In this document: piece after piece, positions 1 through 8,902 of the stretch | How positions within the stretch are numbered: position 1 is the first letter of the stretch | Layout: each line of letters opens with the position of its first letter | From: Eubacteriales bacterium | GTDB taxonomy: Bacteria > Bacillota > Clostridia > Peptostreptococcales > Anaerovoracaceae | Direction: 5' to 3' | Assembly: GCA_028702415.1 (NCBI GenBank) | Contig: JAQVOT010000006.1 | Location: 1-16,703, forward strand | DNA: 16,703 nucleotides | Position numbers and translations under genes: made by a program | Notes under the pieces: model-generated | Told to the model about the DNA's origin: nothing | Database searches by the model: none | The model's input: only the letters and a program-made list of their open reading frames with translations

Positions 1-2086
1 AATGATAGCCAGAAAAAGAACCATCGAGGAGATGGAATCAAATTACGAAGGATACAATTATGCGGTTAAGCATGTGATGAAATCCGGAATGAGGGGTGTT
101 CACGGTGTGGTTGCAGAACTAATTCAGGTTCCGGAAGGATACGAAACAGCCATTGAAACGGCACTGGGGCAGTCCCTGCAGAACATAGTCTGCGATGATG
201 AGGACAGTGCCAAGGCCGCGATCAGATCCCTCAAGGAGAACAATGCCGGGAGAATGACATTTCTGCCCCTGGCTTCAATAAAAGGAAGGGAAAAACCCGA
301 TTCAAGCATCAGAAATGAAGCGGGGGGTGTTGGTTTTGCATCTGAAGTAATCGCTTACGATGCCCGATACCAGCAGGTAGTAAGCTACCTGCTTGGAAAG
401 GTTATTCTGGTGGAGGACATGGATGCAGCCATCAGACTTTCTCGAAAGAAAAAGGGATTGCTGCTTGTAACACTTGATGGGGAAATCATCAACGAAAGGG
501 GTGCCATAACCGGCGGCAAGTATAGGAACAAGAGCGCGAACATTCTGGACAGGAAGGCGGAGCTAGCCCAGCTGGGAAGGGATATTGATGCCAAGACGGC
601 TCAGCAGAAGAAGGATTCAGAAAGACTTGATGTCCTCAGCAATAAAATCCGAAGCTATTCGGTTAAGATGGGTACCATGGACGGAGAAATCCGCGCCGCG
701 GAGCACGCACTTATCATTAAAGACAACGAGATTGCAATTGCTGAGACGGCTCTCATGGACATCAGAAACAGTGGTGATAAGGTGGACAGGGAGCTGGACA
801 ACATCAGAATTGAACAGGAGAACACCCAGGCATTGATCGAAAAGATCAGAGTCTCAATTGAAGAAAAGCAGCTTGCGATTAAGGAAGCGGAGACTTCCTT
901 TGAAGCGAGGATGGCAGAGCACGATGTAAGAAAGGCTGAGCATGATGCTGTCAACGAGGAAATAACAAATGCCAGAATCATCGTCAACTCCTGTGATGAC
1001 AGGAAGGCTCATGCCGATGAGCTTGTTGAAAGAATAAACAGAGCCATAAGCGAAATAGAAACGGACATCCTGAGACACAGGGAAAAGGCCCAGGCACTGG
1101 AAAAAGAAAAACTTTCTCTTACCGGGGATGCCGATGTGAATCTTAGGATACAGGAATACGAGACCAGAAAGAAGGATGCTGAAGAACATCTGCAGACTGT
1201 TTCAGAGGAGAAGGCTGCTCTGAGCGCTCAGCTTGCGCAGTTGAATGCGGACAAGGAAGAAAGGGTTCAGAAAATCCAGGGATTCCAGGATCAGAAGTAT
1301 GATCTGGATGTGCGCAAAGCCAAAAACGATGCTCAGCTGGAAACATATAAAGAAAAACTGTGGGAGGATTTCGAAGTTTCCTATGTTCAGGCAATGGAGT
1401 TTAAGGCCCAGGAATTCGTTCTCTCAAAAGCAGTTAAAGATAACAGACAGATTAAGAATCGCATCAGGGAACTGGGGGAGGTTAATATTGGAGCCATTGA
1501 AGAGTATGCCTCAGTAAGTGAGCGTTATGAATTTCTAACAAATGAGCGTGGAGATGTTCAGAAGGCCATGGATGATCTAAAAAGCATTATTTCGGAAATG
1601 GACAAGACCATAAGAATCAGATTTATGGAAAGCTTCGAGCAGATTGCTGTAAACTTTGAAAAACAGTTCCAGGATCTTTTTGGAGGTGGCCATGCGGAAC
1701 TGCGGCTTTCCGATGAACAGAATCCTCTGGAGGCCAATATAGATATAGTCGCACAGCCGCCGGGTAAAAAACTTCAGAATATCAATCTGCTGTCAGGGGG
1801 AGAAAAGACTCTGACCGCCATTGCTCTGATGTTTGCGGTACTTCAGGCAAAGCCGACACCATTCTGTATTCTGGACGAGGTGGAGGCCTCACTTGACGAT
1901 TCCAATATTGACAGGTTCATTCACTGCCTGAGACAGTTTGATAATATACAATTCACTTTGGTTACTCACCAGAAGGCGACCATGGAGCATGCGGATGTGT
2001 TATATGGTGTGACCATGCCTGAAAAGGGTGTGTCAAAAGTGCTGTCTTTATCACTTGAAGATGATTTATCGGCTTACAATGGTTAG
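1..2086 (+). CDS. smc: Chromosome partition protein SMC, C-terminal part (5' end outside window)
   Basis: Structural maintenance of chromosomes ATPase, core of the bacterial condensin that loads on and compacts the nucleoid together with ScpA/ScpB. The visible 694 residues start in the first coiled coil. The hinge runs from about residue 32 (GVHGVVAELI) to about 173 (GAITGGKY), followed by about 330 residues of heptad-rich, charged coiled coil and the C-terminal ATPase lobe. That lobe has the ABC signature LSGGEKTLTAIAL near residue 597, Walker B and D-loop CILDEVEASLDD near 622-633 and the switch histidine in VTHQKATME. The Walker A half lies upstream, outside the window, so the Met at base 2 is internal and not a start. 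The sequence ASLDD replaces the more usual AALDD, a mild change. The ftsY gene follows 13 bases after the stop, the usual smc-ftsY pairing of Bacillota. Identification is secure. Confidence 0.97.
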   Translation, partial: MIARKRTIEEMESNYEGYNYAVKHVMKSGMRGVHGVVAELIQVPEGYETAIETALGQSLQNIVCDDEDSAKAAIRSLKENNAGRMTFLPLASIKGREKPDSSIRNEAGGVGFASEVIAYDARYQQVVSYLLGKVILVEDMDAAIRLSRKKKGLLLVTLDGEIINERGAITGGKYRNKSANILDRKAELAQLGRDIDAKTAQQKKDSERLDVLSNKIRSYSVKMGTMDGEIRAAEHALIIKDNEIAIAETALMDIRNSGDKVDRELDNIRIEQENTQALIEKIRVSIEEKQLAIKEAETSFEARMAEHDVRKAEHDAVNEEITNARIIVNSCDDRKAHADELVERINRAISEIETDILRHREKAQALEKEKLSLTGDADVNLRIQEYETRKKDAEEHLQTVSEEKAALSAQLAQLNADKEERVQKIQGFQDQKYDLDVRKAKNDAQLETYKEKLWEDFEVSYVQAMEFKAQEFVLSKAVKDNRQIKNRIRELGEVNIGAIEEYASVSERYEFLTNERGDVQKAMDDLKSIISEMDKTIRIRFMESFEQIAVNFEKQFQDLFGGGHAELRLSDEQNPLEANIDIVAQPPGKKLQNINLLSGGEKTLTAIALMFAVLQAKPTPFCILDEVEASLDDSNIDRFIHCLRQFDNIQFTLVTHQKATMEHADVLYGVTMPEKGVSKVLSLSLEDDLSAYNG

Positions 2087-2099
2087 TTAAGGAGATAAT

Positions 2100-2990
2100 A
2101 TGCTAGAAGAAAAGAAGGGCTTTTTTGGGCGCCTGTCCCAGCGGATTAGCGATGCCATACTGATGAATCCAAGCATTGATGAGGATTTTTTTGAAGAACT
2201 TGAGGAAATTCTGATAACTTCGGATATCGGCATGGAAACCACAAGGAAGGTTGTGGATACTCTCAAGAAAGAGGTTAAGGCTAACAACATGACCAAGCCT
2301 GAGGTGATCAAAATCAGACTCAGCAAGATTATTGCTGATACGATCAACAAGGGTGAAGCTCAAAAGCTTTGCAGTGAATATCCTCTGGTTATTCTTGTGA
2401 TAGGAATCAACGGTGGCGGCAAGACTACCTCCATTGGAAAGATGGCTTATAAACTTAAGAAGGAAGGACATACTGTAATGCTGGCTGCTGCTGACACCTT
2501 CAGAGCTGCCGCCAGTGAACAGCTTCAGATATGGGGAGAAAGAGTAGGGGTTAATGTGATCAGGCACGCTGAGGGAGCGGATCCTTCGGCAGTGATTTAC
2601 GATGCCATTCAGTCAGCCAAAGCAAAGAACATGGATGTGCTTATCTGCGATACCGCAGGAAGACTTCAGAACAAGAAGAATCTGATGGATGAGCTGAACA
2701 AGATGAACAAGGTTATTTCAAGGGAGTGGCCGGAGGCAGCCAGAGAGAATTTGCTGGTACTCGATGCCACAACAGGGAAAAATGCAGTATCACAGGTTGA
2801 GGAATTCGGAGATGTGGCCGACATAAGCGGGATTGTTCTCACCAAACTGGACGGAACCGCCAAGGGAGGAATAGTTTTAACAATAGCCGATGAATACGAT
2901 AAGCCTATCAAGTTTGTAGGACTGGGTGAAGGTATTGAGGATCTGAAGGAATTCGATCCCATGGATTTCGCGAAAGGAATAATAGAATAG
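2100..2990 (+). CDS. ftsY: Signal recognition particle receptor FtsY
   Basis: SRP receptor GTPase; pairs with Ffh at the cytoplasmic membrane to hand ribosome-nascent chains to SecYEG. At 296 residues it is a short FtsY of Gram-positive type, with no long acidic A domain. The helical N domain (about residues 1-85, starting KKGFFGRL) precedes the G domain. Visible motifs are G1 GINGGGKTT at 102-110, then DTFRAAA, DTAGR, TKLDGTAKGG and the closing FVGLGEGIEDLKEFD. The third glycine of NGGGKTT sits where many relatives have another small residue and should be tolerated. The start at ATG 2100 follows an AAGGAGAT ribosome site at about 2089-2096. The stop at 2988-2990 abuts the der start without a gap, so ftsY and der are almost certainly co-transcribed and possibly translationally coupled. 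Confidence 0.97.
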   Translation: MLEEKKGFFGRLSQRISDAILMNPSIDEDFFEELEEILITSDIGMETTRKVVDTLKKEVKANNMTKPEVIKIRLSKIIADTINKGEAQKLCSEYPLVILVIGINGGGKTTSIGKMAYKLKKEGHTVMLAAADTFRAAASEQLQIWGERVGVNVIRHAEGADPSAVIYDAIQSAKAKNMDVLICDTAGRLQNKKNLMDELNKMNKVISREWPEAARENLLVLDATTGKNAVSQVEEFGDVADISGIVLTKLDGTAKGGIVLTIADEYDKPIKFVGLGEGIEDLKEFDPMDFAKGIIE

Positions 2991-4322
2991 ATGAGTTTAC
3001 CTCTGGTGGCCGTAGTGGGCCGCCCAAATGTGGGCAAATCGACATTTTTTAATAGAGTGGTTGGGCACCGTGTATCGATAGTAGAGGATACCCCAGGTGT
3101 AACAAGAGACAGAATATACGCTGAGGCCGAGTGGTCCGGCGTACATTTCGCGCTTATTGATACCGGGGGAATCGAACCGGATAGCAAAGATGTGATCCTG
3201 TCACAGATGAGGGAGCAGGCCGAGATGGCCATGGACACGGCAGATGTAATTCTTTTTATGGTTGACGGCAAGGAAGGACTCACTGCAGCAGACAGAGAGG
3301 TTGCCCATATGCTCATGAAGACAGGAAAGAAGGTTGTTCTGGCAGTCAACAAGTTGGACAAACCCGAACTCCCGGATTATTTCTATGATTTCTACGAGCT
3401 GGGGCTGGGTGAACCGATCCCGATTTCCTCTGCAAACATGCTGAATCTGGGAGATCTGCTTGATGATATTATTTCAGGATTTCCTGAAGGTGGGGATGAT
3501 TTAGAGGATGATTCCATTAAAATTGCGATGATCGGCAAGCCTAATGTAGGCAAGTCTTCACTTATAAACAAGCTTCTGGGGGAGAACCGCGTAATTGTTT
3601 CACCGGTTGCGGGAACCACCAGAGATTCCATCGATACACCTTTTGTTCACGATGGAGAAGAATACACCCTGATCGATACAGCAGGAATAAGACGCAAAAG
3701 CAAGGTCAGCGAAGACATAGAAAAGTTCAGCGTCATCCGTGCAGTGGCCGCCGTTGAAAGATGCGATGTGTGCATGCTTATGATAGAGGCCACAGAGGGA
3801 GTCACCGAGCAGGACAAGAAGATCGCAGGCATTGCCCATGAAGCGGGAAAGGGTATCGTCGTGGTTGTAAACAAGTGGGACCTTGTGGAAAAAGAAACAA
3901 ACACCATGAGAGATTTCAAGGCAAAGGTAAAGAGAGAACTCGGCTTCATGTCATATGCTCCATGCATCTTTATTTCGGCACTTACAGGTCAGAGGGTGGG
4001 GCAGGTAATGGATATGGGGAAGTACGTTGCCGAGAACAGAGCAATGAGAGTTCCTACCGGCAAACTGAACACGATCATTACGGATGCCACCATGATGAAA
4101 CAGCCACCTTCGGACAAGGGCAAGAGACTGAAGATTTATTACGTTACGCAGGTTGGCGTGAAACCGCCACTGTTCTCATTCAAGATAAACTCAAGACCGC
4201 TGATGCATTTCTCATACTCAAGATATCTGGAGAATCAGATCAGAGAGGCTTTCGGCTTTGAGGGAACATCACTTAAGTTTGTATTCAGAGAGAAGGGTGA
4301 AAAGGAGAACGATTTCATATGA
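2991..4322 (+). CDS. der: Ribosome biogenesis GTPase Der (EngA)
   Basis: Double-GTPase that binds the 50S precursor and is needed for late large-subunit assembly in the cytoplasm. At 443 residues it has the normal family length. The first G domain shows [13 protein letters not shown] near residue 10, [14 protein letters not shown] and NKLD. The second shows [13 protein letters not shown] near 181, [19 protein letters not shown] and NKWD. The C-terminal KH-like domain contains [13 protein letters not shown] and ends VFREK. The ATG follows directly on the ftsY stop; AAAGGA at about 2973-2978 is a somewhat distant ribosome site, consistent with coupling. Its last four bases, ATGA, are shared with the plsY start. 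The der-plsY-gpsA order is common in Bacillota. Confidence 0.97.
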   Translation: MSLPLVAVVGRPNVGKSTFFNRVVGHRVSIVEDTPGVTRDRIYAEAEWSGVHFALIDTGGIEPDSKDVILSQMREQAEMAMDTADVILFMVDGKEGLTAADREVAHMLMKTGKKVVLAVNKLDKPELPDYFYDFYELGLGEPIPISSANMLNLGDLLDDIISGFPEGGDDLEDDSIKIAMIGKPNVGKSSLINKLLGENRVIVSPVAGTTRDSIDTPFVHDGEEYTLIDTAGIRRKSKVSEDIEKFSVIRAVAAVERCDVCMLMIEATEGVTEQDKKIAGIAHEAGKGIVVVVNKWDLVEKETNTMRDFKAKVKRELGFMSYAPCIFISALTGQRVGQVMDMGKYVAENRAMRVPTGKLNTIITDATMMKQPPSDKGKRLKIYYVTQVGVKPPLFSFKINSRPLMHFSYSRYLENQIREAFGFEGTSLKFVFREKGEKENDFI

Positions 4323-4927
4323 GTCAGGTTGTGATTGCAGGATTGTGCGGTGTTGTTGCATATTTTATCGGAAACATTTCGCCTTCAATAATCCTTGCGA
4401 AAAAACAGGGAATAGATATCAAGAGTGAAGGGAGCGGCAATGCCGGCACAACGAATGCCCTAAGAGTAATGGGCAAAAAGGCAGGGGCTGTAACCCTCGT
4501 TATTGATATTCTCAAGGGCGTAGTTGCAGTTCTCATAGGCTTGTTTGCAGCAGGAAATCTGGGTGCATCAATCTGCGGGCTGATGGTTTACCTGGGACAT
4601 GTATGGCCCATGCTATATAAGTTCAAAGGGGGTAAGGGAGTTGCCACTACCTTCGGTGCAGTCCTGGCGGTAAGCCCTCTGGTTGCTTTTTTGTCTCTGG
4701 GAATTGTCCTTCTCATGGTTCTGATTTCCAAACGCATGTCAGTCGGTTCAATTATAGGTGCCATATGTTTGCCGATTCTCTGCTTCTTCCTGAAGCCGTG
4801 GTATGCACCGGTGACACTGGTTATTGCGGTTATAGTCATCATCATGCACAGAGCGAACATAGTAAGACTGATTCACGGCCAGGAGCCGATTATGAGTATA
4901 TTCGAAAAAAAACAGCAAGGTGAGTAA
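4319..4927 (+). CDS. plsY: Acyl-phosphate:glycerol-3-phosphate acyltransferase PlsY
   Basis: Integral membrane enzyme that moves the acyl group from acyl-phosphate to position 1 of glycerol-3-phosphate, making lysophosphatidic acid, the first committed step of phospholipid synthesis. The 202-residue product is hydrophobic with about five membrane segments. It carries the three family motifs: [12 protein letters not shown] near residue 39 (usually GSGNPGTTN, so Pro to Ala), [21 protein letters not shown] around residue 98, and [13 protein letters not shown] near residue 180. The start codon overlaps the der stop as ATGA, with AAGGAGAA in the end of der as the ribosome site. The next gene, gpsA, makes its substrate glycerol-3-phosphate, so the pair forms a functional unit for lipid backbone supply. 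Confidence 0.96.
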   Translation: MSQVVIAGLCGVVAYFIGNISPSIILAKKQGIDIKSEGSGNAGTTNALRVMGKKAGAVTLVIDILKGVVAVLIGLFAAGNLGASICGLMVYLGHVWPMLYKFKGGKGVATTFGAVLAVSPLVAFLSLGIVLLMVLISKRMSVGSIIGAICLPILCFFLKPWYAPVTLVIAVIVIIMHRANIVRLIHGQEPIMSIFEKKQQGE

Positions 4928-4968
4928 GCTTACCGTGTTGGAAGAATCATTAGTATTGTATAATTAAT

Positions 4969-4973
4969 GGAGG
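4969..4973 (+). promoter_or_regulatory. Ribosome binding site deciding the gpsA start
   Basis: GGAGG followed by a five-base spacer and ATG at 4979. It overlaps the in-frame ATG at 4967, which therefore cannot itself be served by this site. Confidence 0.8.
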
Positions 4974-4978
4974 TAGAC

Positions 4979-6007
4979 ATGAAGACAGACATGAAGACTG
5001 TAGGCGTTATTGGAGCAGGCAGCTGGGGTACGGCATTGGCAACAGTTATTGCTGATAAGGGAAATAAAGTCAGAATATTCGACGTCGATGAGAAGCATCT
5101 GAAATCAATGGAGAAGTATCGTGAGAACATTGACTATCTCCCGGGAGTCCAGCTTAGCGATAATATTAAGATAGTATATTCAAGTGAGGAAGCCTGCACC
5201 GGGGCAGATGTGGTTCTGTTCTCCGCCCCCGCACAGCATTTCAGAAGTGCACTGATGTCTGCTCTGGAATATCTTCCGGAGGATGCCCTGTTTATCAATG
5301 TGGCTAAAGGAATCGAGAGGGGGACTCACAAGAGAATGTCCGAAATCGCAGAGGAAGTTTTCAAGGAAATGGGAACTCCGGAAAAGATGGACAAATACGT
5401 GGTTCTTTCCGGACCATCACACGCAGAGGAAGTTGGACGAAGACAGCCTACTACCGTTGCAACCGCATCAAGGAACCCGGAATCAGCTAAGGCCATCCAG
5501 GATCTTTTCATGACAGACAGATTCAGAGTTTATACTTCAGACGATGTTATTGGTGTAGAACTTGGGGGTGCTCTGAAAAACATAATCGCATTAGGGGCCG
5601 GGATCTCAGATGGAATGGGATTCGGAGACAATGCAAAAGCAGCTCTTATGACAAGGGGTCTGGCGGAGATAACCAGACTGGGTGTTAAACTGGGCGCGAA
5701 ACCTGAAACCTTTGCGGGGCTTACAGGAACAGGAGATCTGATCGTAACCTGTACGAGCATGCATTCGAGAAACCGTCGCTGCGGGATCATGATAGGTGAA
5801 GGAATGTCTCCTGAAGAAGCAGTAGAAAAAGTAGGAATGGTTGTAGAAGGAATGTACACAGCAGAGGCAGCATACGAACTGGCAAAGATCGCAGAGGTGG
5901 AAATGCCTATTACTGATGCAATATATAATGTCACAAAGGGAAATAAGAAAGTTTCTGAAGCACTGGCAGAGCTCATGAGCAGACAGCGTCGCCCTGAACA
6001 CGATTAA
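4979..6007 (+). CDS. gpsA: NAD(P)-dependent glycerol-3-phosphate dehydrogenase
   Basis: Reduces dihydroxyacetone phosphate to sn-glycerol-3-phosphate for phospholipid synthesis; soluble. I place the start at ATG 4979 (342 residues) because GGAGG at 4969-4973 lies five bases before it. The in-frame ATG at 4967 overlaps that ribosome site and ATG 4991 is too far away. The Rossmann motif GAGSWGTALA begins at residue 12. NVAKGIERG contains Lys110, and SGPSHAEEV is the usual substrate loop. The C-terminal helical domain has GGALKNIIALGAGISDG with the catalytic lysine at 200, then LTGTGDL with Asp253, and SRNR. All expected active-site residues are present. The next gene, miaB, starts 10 bases after the stop. 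Confidence 0.96.
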   Translation: MKTDMKTVGVIGAGSWGTALATVIADKGNKVRIFDVDEKHLKSMEKYRENIDYLPGVQLSDNIKIVYSSEEACTGADVVLFSAPAQHFRSALMSALEYLPEDALFINVAKGIERGTHKRMSEIAEEVFKEMGTPEKMDKYVVLSGPSHAEEVGRRQPTTVATASRNPESAKAIQDLFMTDRFRVYTSDDVIGVELGGALKNIIALGAGISDGMGFGDNAKAALMTRGLAEITRLGVKLGAKPETFAGLTGTGDLIVTCTSMHSRNRRCGIMIGEGMSPEEAVEKVGMVVEGMYTAEAAYELAKIAEVEMPITDAIYNVTKGNKKVSEALAELMSRQRRPEHD

Positions 6008-6017
6008 CAGATATATA

Positions 6018-7427
6018 ATGAATAAGGGAAATAGTTTCAAGATAATTACATTCGGCTGCCAGATGAATGAGCATGATTCCGAAATAATTTCAGGAATGCT
6101 TGCCGCAAGGGGGTATACCCCCGCCAGTGCAGCTGAAGTTGATGTTGTGGATATTGTAATTATAAACACTTGCAGCATTCGGGAGAATGCTGATAAGCGT
6201 TTTTTTGGTACCCTGGGCCAGCTGAAAAAGGCGAAGACTAAGAACCCCGATCTCGCTGTCTGCGTATGTGGATGCATGATGCAGCAGGAACAGATTACCG
6301 GGAAGATCAGGAGGAGTTATCCCTGGGTGGATGTGATATTCGGAACCCACAATATTCATGAGTTTCCGGACATGCTGCAGGAACTTTACGACAACCGGAA
6401 AAGAAAAGGTAACAGGATCGACAATAAGCTTCGTTCCTCAAAGGAATTCAGGGTTGACAGGATCTATGAAGACAGAAGGGAGATCGTAGAGGAGCTTCCT
6501 GCGAATAGGCTGTTCGCGCATAAGAGTTTTGTAAATATAATGTACGGCTGTAATAATTTCTGTACCTACTGCATTGTCCCATATACCAGGGGAAGGGAAC
6601 AGAGCAGGGATCCTGAGAATATTATCAGGGAGGTTCGGGATCTGGTAATAGACGGAGTAAAAGAGGTTACCCTGCTGGGACAGAATGTTAACTCATATAA
6701 GGGCATCAGCCCCGAGAGTGGGCAGTGGGATTTCACCGATCTAATCTGGGCACTTTCGGAGACCCCCGGCCTGGAAAGAATAAGATTTATGACCTCTCAT
6801 CCAAAGGATCTTTCGGATAAGCTGATCGACGCTTTTGGCAGATGTGATAAACTCTGCAACTATATACATCTTCCTGTTCAGTCGGGATCGGACACAGTGC
6901 TTAAAAGAATGAACAGAAAATATGACCGCAAGAGCTATCTGGAACTCGTGAGAAAGATCAGACAGGCGGCACCGGGAATAGCCATAAGCACAGACATAAT
7001 AGTAGGGTTTCCCGGGGAGACGGAAGAAGAGTTTGAAGAGACTCTCGCCCTGGCTCAAGATGTCCGGTATGATTCCGCCTTTACATTCCTTTACTCCCCC
7101 CGACAGGGGACACCTGCGGCGGAGTATGAGGATCAGATTCCGGAGGATATAAAACACCGGCGCTTCAATCGCCTTGTGGACATAATAAATGAAGGAAGCA
7201 AAAGCAGAAATGCTGCTTTTGTGGGCCGCACCTGCAGAGTTCTGGTTGATGGCCCTGCCAGAAAACAGAGTGTATCGGAAGAGGGAAAAATACTTCTGAA
7301 CGGCAGAACCGAAGAGTTCAAGCTGGTGGATTTCGCGGGTTCAGAGGATATGATCGGCCGTATTATCCATGTGAAAATAAACGATTCAAATACATTCAGC
7401 CTGAGAGGCGAAGCGGTAAATGACTGA
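6018..7427 (+). CDS. miaB: tRNA-2-methylthio-N6-dimethylallyladenosine synthase MiaB
   Basis: Radical-SAM methylthiotransferase that converts i6A37 to ms2i6A37 in tRNAs reading UNN codons. It is 469 residues long. The N-terminal UPF0004 domain supplies the three ligands of the auxiliary [4Fe-4S] cluster: Cys14 (FGCQMNEHDSE), Cys52 (NTCSIRENA) and Cys86 (CGCMMQQ). The radical-SAM cluster motif is C178-NNF-C182-TY-C185 followed by IVPYTRGRE. A C-terminal TRAM domain covers roughly the last 65 residues. NEHDSE and TRGRE are MiaB-type signatures and separate it from MtaB and RimO. No good ribosome site precedes ATG 6018, so translation may depend on coupling to gpsA, whose stop is 10 bases upstream. 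The last eight bases overlap the next gene. Confidence 0.95.
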   Translation: MNKGNSFKIITFGCQMNEHDSEIISGMLAARGYTPASAAEVDVVDIVIINTCSIRENADKRFFGTLGQLKKAKTKNPDLAVCVCGCMMQQEQITGKIRRSYPWVDVIFGTHNIHEFPDMLQELYDNRKRKGNRIDNKLRSSKEFRVDRIYEDRREIVEELPANRLFAHKSFVNIMYGCNNFCTYCIVPYTRGREQSRDPENIIREVRDLVIDGVKEVTLLGQNVNSYKGISPESGQWDFTDLIWALSETPGLERIRFMTSHPKDLSDKLIDAFGRCDKLCNYIHLPVQSGSDTVLKRMNRKYDRKSYLELVRKIRQAAPGIAISTDIIVGFPGETEEEFEETLALAQDVRYDSAFTFLYSPRQGTPAAEYEDQIPEDIKHRRFNRLVDIINEGSKSRNAAFVGRTCRVLVDGPARKQSVSEEGKILLNGRTEEFKLVDFAGSEDMIGRIIHVKINDSNTFSLRGEAVND

Positions 7428-8817
7428 AATAATAAAAACCGAAAAAGAAATGAAAAGAAAGAGAAGGGCGGCATTGATTGTTGTCCTTCTGACTTCATTT
7501 ACCATGTCTCTGATCGGAAGTGCTCTGAATCTGTCCATACCGGGGATCGGGGCGGAATTTGGAGTTCCGGCGGCTACAGTAGGATGGATGGTTACCGGAT
7601 TCCTTCTGACGATTGCAGCCTTTAGCGTTCCCTTCGGGCGCTGGGCGGATATTACATGCAGGAAGACCGTACTGATTGCAGGAACCGCGGTGTTCATATT
7701 CAGCTGCGGGGGAGCAGTGCTGTCAGTGAATTTCACCATGCTCCTTGTATTCAGAATCATACAGGCAACAGGTGCAGCAATGGTACTTTCCTCCAACACG
7801 CCGATTCTGATAAGCGCCTATCCTGCCGAAATGAAGGGCAAGGCCCTGGGACTTGCAATAGGGGCTGTTTATGTCGGCCTGTCGGTGGGACCTGTTATCG
7901 GTGGAATACTGAACCACCAGTTCGGGTGGCGCTCCATCTTCATATCCGCAGGAGGGCTTATGTTGATCGCCCTTATTGAGGCTATAGTCAGTCTTCCCCG
8001 TGAAGAATCAGAAGGCAAGGGCAAAATCAGAATGGACTTTGGAGGAAGTGCAATGTTTGCTGCCTTTATTGTCCTGTTCATGCTGGGCATGTCAAAAATA
8101 GAGCATGGAATTCTGCCCATTGCAATTTTAATAATCGGACTGATTTTTGGATTCATTTTTGTGTATTACGAAATGCACAAGACCGATCCCGTTCTGAATG
8201 TGCATCTGTTCAGAAAAAATGTGGGATACACCCTATCAAACATAGCTGCACTGATGAACTATGCGGCCACATTTGCCATAGGATATCTGATTTCGATCTA
8301 TCTGCAGATTGCTCTGGGATATTCTTCCCAGACTGCAGGGATAATAATGATAGCACAGCCACTGGTGATGGCGGTTTTTACTCCGAGAATAGGCAGGCTT
8401 TCGGATAGATATTCACCATTCAAACTCTCTTCATTGGGAATGGGATTATGCGCTGCGGGAACACTGTTTTTCGTATTTATCGGCAGAGATACAAGCCTGT
8501 TATATATAATTGCAGCCCTTATAATTACCGGTCTTGGTTTTGCATTCTTTTCATCGCCTAATACCAATGCAATACTGTCATGTGTTGATAAGCGGGACTA
8601 CGGCGTTGCCAATGCTATTGTTAATACCATGAGGACAATCGGACAGACTCTCAGCATGGTAATCGTAACCATAATTGTAACAGTTATGATGCCGGGAATT
8701 GAACTGGCCAATGCGGATCCGGATTCCCTTGTGGGGGTTATAAACACCGCCTTTATTGTATTCGCAGCAATGTGCATAGTTGGAATTTTTATTTCTCTAA
8801 AGAGAAAGACAGAATAG
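7420..8817 (+). CDS. MFS drug:H+ antiporter-like transporter, 14 helices (DHA2 type)
   Basis: Membrane transporter of the major facilitator superfamily. I count about 14 hydrophobic segments over 465 residues, the layout of the DHA2 (EmrB/QacA) group rather than the 12-helix families. The loop between helices 2 and 3 carries motif A as GRWADITCRK near residue 73. Helix 5 carries the antiporter motif C as GLSVGPVIGG near residue 153. The short charged start and a basic C-terminus (KRKTE) are typical. Helix 1 lacks the clear acidic residue motif D1 of some drug exporters. The gene overlaps the end of miaB by eight bases in another frame and has only a weak ribosome site, so expression is probably tied to the housekeeping run upstream. 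The substrate is unknown; an efflux role is the default for the family. No link with the pyrimidine genes downstream can be shown, since a separate promoter intervenes. Confidence 0.85.
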   Translation: MTEIIKTEKEMKRKRRAALIVVLLTSFTMSLIGSALNLSIPGIGAEFGVPAATVGWMVTGFLLTIAAFSVPFGRWADITCRKTVLIAGTAVFIFSCGGAVLSVNFTMLLVFRIIQATGAAMVLSSNTPILISAYPAEMKGKALGLAIGAVYVGLSVGPVIGGILNHQFGWRSIFISAGGLMLIALIEAIVSLPREESEGKGKIRMDFGGSAMFAAFIVLFMLGMSKIEHGILPIAILIIGLIFGFIFVYYEMHKTDPVLNVHLFRKNVGYTLSNIAALMNYAATFAIGYLISIYLQIALGYSSQTAGIIMIAQPLVMAVFTPRIGRLSDRYSPFKLSSLGMGLCAAGTLFFVFIGRDTSLLYIIAALIITGLGFAFFSSPNTNAILSCVDKRDYGVANAIVNTMRTIGQTLSMVIVTIIVTVMMPGIELANADPDSLVGVINTAFIVFAAMCIVGIFISLKRKTE

Positions 8818-8833
8818 TATCGGGAGCTTTAAC

Positions 8834-8862
8834 TTGCTTCAAAGGGAAAAAAGTGTCATAAT
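8834..8862 (+). promoter_or_regulatory. Extended -10 promoter for the LacI-family regulator
   Basis: TTGCTT (8834-8839) and CATAAT (8857-8862) are separated by exactly 17 bases, and TG at 8854-8855 gives an extended -10 (TGTCATAAT). Predicted transcription start is about 8869, leaving a leader of about 34 bases before ATG 8903. This explains the sequence between the transporter and the regulator. Confidence 0.6.
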
Positions 8863-8877
8863 TTATCTGCCTGAAGT

Positions 8878-8891
8878 GGTAAACGGTCAAA
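8878..8891 (+). promoter_or_regulatory. Possible weak LacI-type operator in the regulator's own leader
   Basis: GGTAAACGGTCAAA has a central CG and matches eight of ten fixed positions of the general LacI/GalR pattern TGWAANCGNTNWCA. It shares GTAA-N2-GGT with the better palindrome at 11117-11130 and lies at a similar distance (about +10 to +23) from its predicted transcription start. Autoregulation would fit, but the symmetry is poor and a chance match is quite possible. Confidence 0.25.
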
Positions 8892-8902
8892 AGGTGAAAG
8901 CG

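Noticed and set aside
2666..3361. Long open frame on the minus strand opposite ftsY and der
   Set aside because: It is serine-rich with no recognisable domain and lies fully opposite two well conserved genes; a shadow of their codon use.
4938..4964. TTGGAA and a perfect TATAAT upstream of gpsA as a promoter
   Set aside because: The spacer is only 15 bases and the transcript would start inside the gpsA ribosome site (4969-4973); more likely chance AT-rich sequence.
4967..4978. ATG 4967 as the gpsA start
   Set aside because: It overlaps the GGAGG that serves ATG 4979, and has no ribosome site of its own.
5606..6277. Long open frame on the minus strand opposite gpsA and miaB
   Set aside because: No ribosome site or family features, and it crosses the boundary between two secure genes.
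8792..8807. Perfect inverted repeat TTTCTC-TAAA-GAGAAA as a terminator of the transporter gene
   Set aside because: It lies inside the coding sequence, is AT-rich and has no T-tract after it.
8834..8902. In-frame TTG at 8834 as the start of the LacI-family gene, adding 23 residues
   Set aside because: LacI-family proteins begin just before the helix-turn-helix; ATG 8903 has a proper ribosome site, and the TTG coincides with the -35 box of a 17-base-spaced promoter.
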